Positions 7,246-14,784 of a DNA stretch of 64,000 nt are shown here, one piece after another. Source of the DNA: Pannonibacter sp051860505. GTDB taxonomy: Bacteria; Pseudomonadota; Alphaproteobacteria; Rhizobiales; Stappiaceae. The translations under genes were made by a program, and so were the position numbers. Within the stretch, counting starts at the first letter, position 1. Every line of letters starts with the position of its first letter. The stretch lies in assembly GCF_051860505.1 (NCBI RefSeq), contig NZ_JBHYDX010000012.1, forward strand, positions 62,001 to 126,000, read 5' to 3'. The notes below the pieces were generated by a model, which had not been told where the DNA came from, searched no databases, and saw only the letters and a list, made by a program, of their open reading frames with translations.

Positions 7246-8340
7246 TTATCGGGTACTGCGAAGGCCGGGAAGGGAGGCGGTCATCGACGCACATTGCGGA
7301 ATTTCTCCAGCGCTTCCTAGCACATGAGGCTCCAGTACATCCATCTGTGGCCGATCCTGACCGCCGCGTGTCGCCGGCTGGATCGACAAGGGGTAGTCGC
7401 CCCACCAGTCTCCAGCCGCCCAGTAGGTCCAGCCGATCCAGGTGTCCGGGTTGGCGTTGATGAAACCGGTCATCTCGTCAATTGCCGTAAGGCAATCGGG
7501 GGAGGATGTGCCGCCGAACTCGCTCAGGATGGCCCGCTTGCCGGATTCCGTGAGCCAGTCCGTCACCCTTTGCAAGGCATCAATGGCTATGTCTTTTGCC
7601 GGGCAGGTACGATTGGTACCGGAAAAATCTTCGTCCGGATACTGATGGATGTCATAGGCATAGTTGTCGAGCGGATCGACAACCCCGTTCATCACCTGCG
7701 CATTGCTGCCGCCATTCTGCTCGGCATGCCAGTGGTAGGCGCTGGTCCATATCGTCCCGGGGACGAGGATCATGTTGTCCGCGCCGGTCGCTCGGATCGC
7801 GGCAATGCCGGCATTGGCGGAGGGTAGCCAGAAAGCGGCATCCATAAAGTCCGGTTCGTTCTGCAGCAGGAAGATGATGTCGTTGTCGCTTGCGTAGAGA
7901 CTGGCCAATCTCCGCCAGAAATCCGCAAAGGCGCTCGCAGGGACTTCGCGGGAGCCGATTTGTTTGCCGAAGTGGCGCGCATTGGTGTGCGGCGACAGGA
8001 TGACCTTGAAGCCCATGCTTTTCGCCGTCGCGACACTGTCGACGAGCGGCTGCAGTTCGTTCATGTCGAAGGGGTTGTACAGCACCGGTTGCAGTCGTTC
8101 CCATTTGAAGGGAAACCGCACCACATTCATGCCCTTGCCTGCCAGGTAAGTCAGGGTTTCTCGCGTCGGATAGAAATGCGTGGTCCCGAGTTTGCCGATT
8201 GTGTCGCCGAACTCGGCACCGGCCACATTGGCTCCGCGCAGGCACTGGGCGGCACGGGCTGCCTCGGAAGACGAGAGCATCAGACATGAGGCCAGCCCGA
8301 TCGATGCTGCGGTTGCAACCCTGGCCCAACGCTGGTTCAT
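7246..8340 (-). CDS. Secreted glycoside hydrolase family 5-like enzyme
   Basis: A 364-residue protein with a Sec signal peptide (about residues 1-31, hydrophobic core then EAARAAQC) and a GH5/cellulase-like TIM barrel. Visible hallmarks are GMNVVRFPFKWERLQP, the acid/base motif FLLQNEPD (Glu) and the nucleophile motif AILSEFGG (Glu), with GWTYWAAGDWWG near the end. GH5 enzymes are retaining endo-glycosidases. The start overlaps the stop of wzx by 4 bases, so it belongs to the same operon. A role in trimming, releasing or length control of the polysaccharide made by this locus is inferred; the true linkage specificity is unknown. Confidence 0.88.
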   Translation of the reverse strand: MNQRWARVATAASIGLASCLMLSSSEAARAAQCLRGANVAGAEFGDTIGKLGTTHFYPTRETLTYLAGKGMNVVRFPFKWERLQPVLYNPFDMNELQPLVDSVATAKSMGFKVILSPHTNARHFGKQIGSREVPASAFADFWRRLASLYASDNDIIFLLQNEPDFMDAAFWLPSANAGIAAIRATGADNMILVPGTIWTSAYHWHAEQNGGSNAQVMNGVVDPLDNYAYDIHQYPDEDFSGTNRTCPAKDIAIDALQRVTDWLTESGKRAILSEFGGTSSPDCLTAIDEMTGFINANPDTWIGWTYWAAGDWWGDYPLSIQPATRGGQDRPQMDVLEPHVLGSAGEIPQCASMTASLPGLRSTR

Positions 8341-9707
8341 CGAGTTTGCTCCTCAGGATCCGGCTCATCGCGGCTTGAACGCCAGCGACGCAAGGCGACG
8401 AATACGGTTGTCGCCATCGTGTCTACCCCGACCTGTTTCAGGGTCCAGTTCCGGCAGATCACCAGAACGGCAAGGCCATGCACCAGACCGGCAATCGCAA
8501 CCCCCGCCATTCCCAGGTAGATGCCCATCAGGACAAGTGCTGCAACATAGACCGCAAAGACAACACTGCGCATGGCGAGGAAATAGCGTTCCCCGCCGCC
8601 GATCATCATCAGATTGGTCCCTGGGCCAAAGAAGGCATGGGTAAGCGGTGCCAGACACAGGATGGCAAGCACTTCAAAGTGATCGGCAAAAGAGGGTTCG
8701 AACAGTGACAGGGCAAACTTGCCGATCAGCATCATGAAGCCGAAGGCAAGGCAGGTTCCCACGAAGCTTGCGGCAGACAGCAGCGAGACCAGACGTTGAG
8801 CGCCCGGCACATCGCGTTCCTGCAGCTTTGCAGAAACCATTGGAACACCGATCGTATCAATGATCGTGACCGGCAGCATCAGCAGCGCGGCAAGCCGGAA
8901 GGCCACAAAGTAGAAGGCCGCAGCCTCGAGGCTGAGGAAGATGCCGATCAGGATCGTTTCGAGATAAAGCGCTGCCGAGACGAAGAAGCTGTTCGCGGTG
9001 AAGAACAGGCTTTCCTGCGTCCAATTCGAACGGGTCTCCGCGTCGAGCCCTGATGTTCTGGCCTTGAGGAACCCAAATCCCTCGATGCCCACAAGCCGGT
9101 AGGCCTGATAGCCGACAACCGCGACAAGCAGCACCGTAACGACTTCCATCGCCCTGGCGCCGGAGGTCAGAAGACCGGTATATGCCGCGAGCGGCAAGGC
9201 AATGAGTGACAGGATGCGCCAGATGTTTTCCCGTGGCGTTAGCGCGAGGCCAATGTTTCCGCGTACGCGGAAATAGTACTGCATGTACTCGCTTATAGAA
9301 AAAACACAGGCGAAGATCAGGGCAATCGGCAAAGCATCATACTGATGCGGGACATCGACAGCAAAGAACTGGACTGCCGCTGCGGCGATCAACATCACGG
9401 CGATGCCCGACGCGATCCACTTCATGTTTGTGAACAGCAGATTGCGGTTGAGCGCAGCATGCTCGGGGCCGTCATTGCTGCGGAAGTGTTTCAGCAGCAG
9501 GACGTTCTGGCCAAGCACCAGGACAAGGCCGAGGGACGAGCCAACAGAGAACAGAAAATTGTAGAGACCGTATTCCTCGATCGACAGCACCCGGCTTGCC
9601 ATCAGAAGGACAGCAAAGCTGAGTACGGGAGAGGCCATCCGGCTGAAGAAGGACCAGACGAATTCCTTGAGATTAACCTTGGAGCGCAAGGACGAAAGGA
9701 GACTCAT
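8337..9707 (-). CDS. Wzx-type polysaccharide flippase
   Basis: A 456-residue polytopic membrane protein of the MATE/oligosaccharidyl-lipid flippase (MOP) superfamily with about 12-14 hydrophobic segments. The N-terminal region (FSRMASPVLSFAVLLMASRV, then LSIEEYGLYNFLFSVGSSLG) resembles Wzx/RfbX proteins. It would move undecaprenyl-linked repeat units across the inner membrane for polymerisation on the periplasmic side. Four-base overlaps couple it to the upstream GT4 gene and the downstream GH5 gene. The gene symbol is left empty because the exact polymer is unknown. Confidence 0.85.
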   Translation of the reverse strand: MSLLSSLRSKVNLKEFVWSFFSRMASPVLSFAVLLMASRVLSIEEYGLYNFLFSVGSSLGLVLVLGQNVLLLKHFRSNDGPEHAALNRNLLFTNMKWIASGIAVMLIAAAAVQFFAVDVPHQYDALPIALIFACVFSISEYMQYYFRVRGNIGLALTPRENIWRILSLIALPLAAYTGLLTSGARAMEVVTVLLVAVVGYQAYRLVGIEGFGFLKARTSGLDAETRSNWTQESLFFTANSFFVSAALYLETILIGIFLSLEAAAFYFVAFRLAALLMLPVTIIDTIGVPMVSAKLQERDVPGAQRLVSLLSAASFVGTCLAFGFMMLIGKFALSLFEPSFADHFEVLAILCLAPLTHAFFGPGTNLMMIGGGERYFLAMRSVVFAVYVAALVLMGIYLGMAGVAIAGLVHGLAVLVICRNWTLKQVGVDTMATTVFVALRRWRSSRDEPDPEEQTR

Positions 9708-10936
9708 CGCGTCTGGAACTTTCTCGCAAGCTGTTCGCGGTGGCCATGCCGTGTCATCACGTCACCGAGGAAGGTCCTGAACTCGACGCCAAGATGATCC
9801 GGAAGATAACCGTGCGCGGAGGCAAGCGCGCCGCGCGACAGTCGCTCATAAGTGGTTGGGGACCCGGCCAGCCGCAAGATCGCTTCCCGGAGTGCCCCGG
9901 CATCTGCCGGCGGGACATGGAAGCCGTTCACACCATCCGCGATGTTCTCGGCGACACCGCCAATGCTCGTCGAAATCACCGGCACCGCATGGGCGAAGGC
10001 CTCGATGGAGGCCCGTCCAAAAGCTTCGCGTCCAATCGAAGGGTAAACGAGCACGTCGATTTCCTTGAGGTATTCGTCCGCTTTTACCCAGCCGTAAAAA
10101 ATTGTCCGGTCAGCCGGGAAACGACGGCGGACTTCTTCGCCATAATTGTCCCGTTCCGCTCCCTCGCCAGCGATATGGAACTCGACATTTGCGTCTGCAG
10201 GCATCATGGCTGCAGCATCGCCAAGATAGGCCACGCCCTTGAAATGGCTGTGCAGGCCGAGGAAGCCGACCCGCAGGGGCCGGTCGGCCGGGAACGGACG
10301 GGGCGTCTCGGCAAACAGGCGCGGCAGGACGGCCGGAATGCGTTTCATGATGGCATTGGGAAAATATCCTTCTGCCATATGCCTGTTCAGGACGTCCTGG
10401 CTTTCGCCAACGACGCCGTCGACGTAGCGGGTAAAGAATCTCTTTCCAAGTGAGCTGGCTTTGCAGGAACCGCACTGGCGCGTGCAGTTCTGCGAATTCT
10501 TCTGCATCACCGAGTTCCAGCACATCAGAAACGAGTTGAACGCCGTATGCGCGACCGGCAGGCCGGCGAGCTTTGCCGCAGCCCAGCTGGCCACGTTGAT
10601 GTTCTCGATGCTGACCGTCATCAGCATGTCGGGTTTTACTTCCGCAATCTGCCGCCGCATTGCCGACAGCGCGAAGGGATTGCCATTTTCCAGAAGGTGC
10701 CAGATCGGCTTCTTCCAGTTTGGCCGCCGTTTCAGATAGTCCCAATAGATGTTCGGGCTCTTGATCCGCCGCACCGGGATGCCCTGCACTTCGCCCAGTT
10801 CGTTGCGGTCTCCGACATTGACGACAGTGACGTCAATTCCCTGGCCTTGCAGCATCTTGGCAAGCATGAACGAGGACGTCTGGGCACCGCCTGGCAGGTT
10901 CGGGGGGAAGGCAGCACAGGCCATCAACAGTCGCAT
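9704..10936 (-). CDS. Glycosyltransferase family 4
   Basis: A 410-residue GT-B glycosyltransferase. The N-terminal domain has the glycine-rich PPNLPGGAQTSSFMLAKML (near residues 10-28). The C-terminal domain has RVGFLGLHSHFKG and the donor-binding region PSIGREAFGRASIEAFAHAV, with the E-x7-E type arrangement of GT4 retaining enzymes. A cysteine-containing stretch (residues about 160-180, CTRQCGSC) is unusual for the family. The start at 10936 (MRLLMACAAFPP) fits the family better than the ORF start at 10972. It is the first gene of the leftward operon; the promoter lies in the AT-rich gap at 10937-11223. Confidence 0.87.
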   Translation of the reverse strand: MRLLMACAAFPPNLPGGAQTSSFMLAKMLQGQGIDVTVVNVGDRNELGEVQGIPVRRIKSPNIYWDYLKRRPNWKKPIWHLLENGNPFALSAMRRQIAEVKPDMLMTVSIENINVASWAAAKLAGLPVAHTAFNSFLMCWNSVMQKNSQNCTRQCGSCKASSLGKRFFTRYVDGVVGESQDVLNRHMAEGYFPNAIMKRIPAVLPRLFAETPRPFPADRPLRVGFLGLHSHFKGVAYLGDAAAMMPADANVEFHIAGEGAERDNYGEEVRRRFPADRTIFYGWVKADEYLKEIDVLVYPSIGREAFGRASIEAFAHAVPVISTSIGGVAENIADGVNGFHVPPADAGALREAILRLAGSPTTYERLSRGALASAHGYLPDHLGVEFRTFLGDVMTRHGHREQLARKFQTR

Positions 10937-11223
10937 CTCGGTCAAGCCCTCCAGCAAGTTCGCTGTGCGCATCCTAGGAGGGGAGTGTTGAGGAACGGTA
11001 ATTCTGCCGGAAATTTAATCAAATCAAAAATATGTAACCGTTTGTCTATGTGAAAGTTAATTATGAGATAATCTGTAAATACACAAAAATTTAACGTTAG
11101 TTTTGAATTAAGAAATCGAACGAGAGTTTGGGAAGAATATTTAAAACCAATGGATCAATGCTTGCACTCAGATCAAAGGACGTAAGGCTGGCTTTGGCAG
11201 CGCTGTCGGCCCGGTAGGAGGAC
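10937..11223. promoter_or_regulatory. AT-rich divergent promoter region within the polysaccharide locus
   Basis: This 287-bp gap between the leftward GT4 operon and the rightward deacetylase gene is markedly AT-rich (about 10990-11160) compared with its neighbours. It contains two near matches to the CtrA box TTAA-N7-TTAA: TTAATTATGAGATAA at 11057-11071 and TTAGTTTTGAATTAA at 11097-11111. An AGGAGG-like ribosome-binding site sits just before the deacetylase ATG. No ORF or RNA gene is recognised. Confidence 0.55.
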
Positions 11224-12306
11224 ATGATGCGAACCCTCACCCCGAAGGGGACGGCAAAGGCTCGCTTGAAAGCTCTGGCGAAGACCGGCCTGTCGACGCT
11301 GCTCGTGTCTTCTGGCGCAGATCGCCTGATCGGCCGTCGGTACGGCGGGCAGGGTGTGATCCTGATGTTTCATGAATTCGTCCGCTCCGCTGAGAATACC
11401 CTGGGGCAGGGGTGTCCGGTCGACGACTTTGACGCCATTCTTGCGGCCCTTCGGGCGTCCGGACGTGAATTCGTCGGTGCCGACGAAGCTCTTCGTCGGC
11501 TAACAAACCCCAAGGCCCGTCCGTTCGTGGTCCTGACCTTTGACGATGGTTACCGGTCGAATATCGATCTGGCATTGCCGGTCATGGAGCGTTTCGCCGC
11601 GCCGGCGACGATTTTCGTTCCGACAGGCATGGTCGACCGGACCATCAATGCCTGGTGGCTCGGGTTGCGCGAGCTCGCCGTAACCTGTGACGTGATCCAT
11701 ATGGAGCCGATGGGGCTCAAGCTTGAGTGCCGTGATCTGCGTTCGAAGCAGGCCGCGCTCGAATCCATGACGGCCTGGGTCTGGCAGGATTTCGCCCGGG
11801 CGGACCTGCTCGCGCCGGTCTTTGCCGCCCATGGGGTGTCCATGCCGGATCTCGTTGACCGGCTGGCGCTGGATGAGGCCGGCATACGGGCTGCAGATCG
11901 CCATCCTCTGGTCGAGATCGGGGCCCATACCACCACGCATCGCGCCCTGCGGCTGCTGGACGATGCCGAGGTTGAAACGGACATCGGTGACAACAAGCGC
12001 TATCTCGAAGCCCTGCTCGGCCGGCCCGTCGACTGGTTCGCCTATCCCTATGGCCCCCCCTCCATCGGCGGCACCAGGGAAGCGAACATCGTGCGAAAGC
12101 TGGGTTTCCGGGCAGCTGTCACAACCGATCCCGGCAGTCTGTTCCGGCCGCATCTGGATGCGCCCTATCTTCTGCCACGCCAGAATGGTGAGGTGCCGGC
12201 AAGCCCGGTTTCCCATGCTCTGGCCGGCGCCAATGGTGCCTTCCGCGCCCTGTCCACCCGTTTCGGTGCTCCCCATGACTGCCCGGAGATCTCAAATGAC
12301 CATTGA
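11224..12306 (+). CDS. Polysaccharide deacetylase (NodB-homology domain)
   Basis: A 360-residue protein with a carbohydrate-esterase family 4 domain. The first metal-binding/catalytic motif is VVLTFDDGYRSN (about residues 102-113). The second His motif is probably VEIGAHTTTHRAL (H-x3-H), followed by WFAYPYGPPS. A deacetylase of this family removes N- or O-acetyl groups from polysaccharides; in holdfast-type loci the analogous HfsH is needed for adhesion. No clear signal peptide is seen, so it may act on cytoplasmic lipid-linked repeat units. It overlaps the next glycosyltransferase by 11 bases, which shows coupling. Confidence 0.87.
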   Translation: MMRTLTPKGTAKARLKALAKTGLSTLLVSSGADRLIGRRYGGQGVILMFHEFVRSAENTLGQGCPVDDFDAILAALRASGREFVGADEALRRLTNPKARPFVVLTFDDGYRSNIDLALPVMERFAAPATIFVPTGMVDRTINAWWLGLRELAVTCDVIHMEPMGLKLECRDLRSKQAALESMTAWVWQDFARADLLAPVFAAHGVSMPDLVDRLALDEAGIRAADRHPLVEIGAHTTTHRALRLLDDAEVETDIGDNKRYLEALLGRPVDWFAYPYGPPSIGGTREANIVRKLGFRAAVTTDPGSLFRPHLDAPYLLPRQNGEVPASPVSHALAGANGAFRALSTRFGAPHDCPEISNDH

Positions 12307-13465
12307 TCGCGCTCTGCTCGATGCAGTCGACCTGGCGCAGCCGCCCTTTGTCGGGCGCACCATCGTGCATGTCGTGCGTCAGTTCTATCCGATGGTCGGC
12401 GGTCTTGAGGATTTCGTCCGCAATCTCGTCCGCCGGCAGACCGATCGCTTTGACCGTGTCCGGGTTGTGACATTGGACCGGCTGTTCATCGAGCCGGACA
12501 AGCATCTGCCACAGCGGGAAACCCTTGATGGTGTCGAGATTTGCCGCATTCCGTTTCGTGGCTCGCCGCGGTATCCGCTCGCCCCTTCGGTTCTCTCCCA
12601 GCTCCAGGGCGCTGACATCATTCACGTTCATGCCGTCGATTTCTTCTTTGACTTCCTGGCGCTCACCTCCCTCGCCCGTCACACCCCGATGGTTGCCACC
12701 ACCCATGGCGGCTTCTTTCACACGGCCAGTTACCGGCAGCTCAAGTCGCTCTGGTTCAACAGCGTGACCCGGACTTCTGCGAGCCGCTACAAGGGCATGG
12801 CCTGTTGCAGCGAGAGCGACTTTGCCCGATTTGCAACGATTGCGCCCACTCGCGTCCGCCTTATCGAGAACGGTGCGGATCTGGAGAAGTTCGGGTCCGC
12901 AAGCGCTGAAAACCCAAGCAAGGGTCTCATCACCATCGGTCGGTTCTCGCACAACAAGCGGCTCGACCTGCTGCTCGACATGATGCAGCAACTGGCCCGC
13001 CGCGACCCGGACTGGCGTCTGCATATCGCAGGCTCAGCGTCGGACTGGAGCGCGGCCGATATCCGGCAGATGATTGACGCGCGCGGCCTTGGTGCCTCGG
13101 TGGCCTTGCATGTCGGCCCGTCAAACACCCAGATCCGCGAGATCATGCAGCAGTGCAGCCTGTTTGTAAGTGCTTCGGAATATGAGGGCTTTGGCATTGC
13201 CCTGATTGAGGCCCTGAGTGCCGGCCTGGTACCGATCGTCGAGCCCAACGCGGCCTTTCAGTCTCTGGCGCACAAGCATGACATGGTCGCCCTGGCACGC
13301 TTTGCCGACCCGGCGGCAGCGGCGGTGAGCGTCGAGGCTGCCTTTGCCGCCCTGGAGGGTGGAGGTTCCGGGCTGCGCGCGGCTGCGATTGCGTCTTCCG
13401 GCCAGCATGGCTGGGCGCAGACGGCTCAGCTCTATGAGGATCTCTACCGGACGGCGCTCGCCTGA
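12296..13465 (+). CDS. Glycosyltransferase family 4
   Basis: A 389-residue GT-B glycosyltransferase. The N-terminus has HVVRQFYPMVGGLEDFVRNL, the standard glycine-rich acceptor-domain start. The C-terminal domain has LITIGRFSHNKRLDLLLDMM and the donor-site motif SEYEGFGIALIEALSAG with the E-x7-E pattern. The ORF is open far upstream, but the ATG at 12296 is chosen because it overlaps the deacetylase stop by 11 bases and gives a normal GT4 length. The 3' end overlaps the convergent polymerase gene over 22 bases. It probably adds one sugar of the repeat unit; donor and linkage are unknown. Confidence 0.88.
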   Translation: MTIDRALLDAVDLAQPPFVGRTIVHVVRQFYPMVGGLEDFVRNLVRRQTDRFDRVRVVTLDRLFIEPDKHLPQRETLDGVEICRIPFRGSPRYPLAPSVLSQLQGADIIHVHAVDFFFDFLALTSLARHTPMVATTHGGFFHTASYRQLKSLWFNSVTRTSASRYKGMACCSESDFARFATIAPTRVRLIENGADLEKFGSASAENPSKGLITIGRFSHNKRLDLLLDMMQQLARRDPDWRLHIAGSASDWSAADIRQMIDARGLGASVALHVGPSNTQIREIMQQCSLFVSASEYEGFGIALIEALSAGLVPIVEPNAAFQSLAHKHDMVALARFADPAAAAVSVEAAFAALEGGGSGLRAAAIASSGQHGWAQTAQLYEDLYRTALA

Positions 13466-14784
13466 CGGGCCGCGGCTCGCCATCGCCACGGCTGTGTTTG
13501 TCCCTTGCGTCCCCGACCCGGGGCCATGAATGGCTGCGGCCGCACAGAGCCGCCGTTCCGCTGCCAGGCATCGACCGCCCCGGCACAGAGCCAGAGCAGG
13601 CCGCCGGTCTTGATCGTTGAAAGCGAATAGGAAACGATCAGCAACAGGCAGATATAGACGACAAGCAGGACCTTGAACTTCCATCCTTCGTCATTGCGCA
13701 TCGGGGCGTAGATATAGATCGCCCAAAGCCCCATGAGGCCGATGGCGCCGGTCTGGAACAGGGCAAAGGCATAGCCGCTGTCGGACAGATAGGTGGCGTT
13801 GGTCGAGATGCCGAGAATGCCGCGCCAGTCGAGTTTCATCAGCAATTGGCCGGAGTAGAGCCAGCGCCCGGTCATGGTGTCGTCCCAGCCGATCCGGTTG
13901 GCTGCCGCAGCATAGATCATCAGTGCGATGACAATGGCAATCGGCGCCAGCAGCATCAGGATCCGGGGTGTCGTCCGGTGCAGCGGGGCAACGACAAAGA
14001 AGAGCAAGGAGACAAACATGCCAAAGCGCGCATCGCACAGGATGATCAGTGTGAAGGCGATGCCGATCAGCAGGTAGCGATGCTGCATGTCCTTTCGGAA
14101 GACGCCCCAGAGCACGAGAAACGCCCCGAAATTGCCCATTGATACCGGCTCAAGGAAAACGGACGAGACCCGGTGAGCGCCAAGGAAGCCAAAGAAGTTC
14201 CGGCCCCCGTAGCGCACGCCACTGTGAAAGAGGGCATTGTCCTCGCCAAGGAAGTTCGTGTCAGCGGTGATGGTTCCGCGCGCGACGTAATATTCAAAGA
14301 TGTTCACATTGGCGAGATAGAAATCGAGCAGCAGGAACTCGAACAGCCCGACAGCCAGAACAAGAAGCGCGGACCACAGGACGATCTGGTCGACTTTCCG
14401 GATATCCCTTATCTGGAGCCCGACGAAATAGAAGATGATCGGCACGAGCGCGTCACGCACCGACTTCGGGTCCATCTGTGCCCGGAGCGCCATCAGCATG
14501 AACATATAGGCAAGGTAGAGCGTGATCAGGGTGTAAAGACCTGCGCGCCGGGTCATGGCCAGCCCCATGGCCAGCCCGGTCAAGGCCAGTTCGCTCAGCA
14601 CGACATGGTTCTGGGAAATGCCCATGACCTTGGTGTTGACGAAGGCCAGACCGAGGTTGAACAGCAGGGTGCCGAAAATCACCGCATAGACAAGGACAAG
14701 CCAGACCGGTCCCCGGTCCTCAGGCTGGGGAGCGGAGAGCAGTGTCACGCGCGCGTCAGGCGGCCTCAAGAACGACATTGCCAA
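13444..14784 (-). CDS. Wzy/O-antigen ligase-like polysaccharide polymerase
   Basis: A 446-residue polytopic membrane protein with about ten hydrophobic helices and one large periplasmic loop (about residues 170-215, with SSVFLEPVSMGNFGAFLVLW, a pattern seen in Wzy/ExoQ-like proteins). The C-terminal 40 residues are basic and look cytoplasmic. It would join lipid-linked repeat units in the periplasm. Its start overlaps the end of the Wzc-like gene by 29 bases, giving a two-gene leftward operon. Polymerase rather than ligase is inferred from the presence of wzx- and wzc-type genes. Confidence 0.78.
   Translation of the reverse strand: MAMSFLRPPDARVTLLSAPQPEDRGPVWLVLVYAVIFGTLLFNLGLAFVNTKVMGISQNHVVLSELALTGLAMGLAMTRRAGLYTLITLYLAYMFMLMALRAQMDPKSVRDALVPIIFYFVGLQIRDIRKVDQIVLWSALLVLAVGLFEFLLLDFYLANVNIFEYYVARGTITADTNFLGEDNALFHSGVRYGGRNFFGFLGAHRVSSVFLEPVSMGNFGAFLVLWGVFRKDMQHRYLLIGIAFTLIILCDARFGMFVSLLFFVVAPLHRTTPRILMLLAPIAIVIALMIYAAAANRIGWDDTMTGRWLYSGQLLMKLDWRGILGISTNATYLSDSGYAFALFQTGAIGLMGLWAIYIYAPMRNDEGWKFKVLLVVYICLLLIVSYSLSTIKTGGLLWLCAGAVDAWQRNGGSVRPQPFMAPGRGRKGQTQPWRWRAAARQASAVR

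Noticed and set aside
11822..12295. Upstream extension of the second GT4 gene by 158 codons
   Set aside because: It runs through the deacetylase gene in another frame. The start at 12296 gives a normal GT4 protein.
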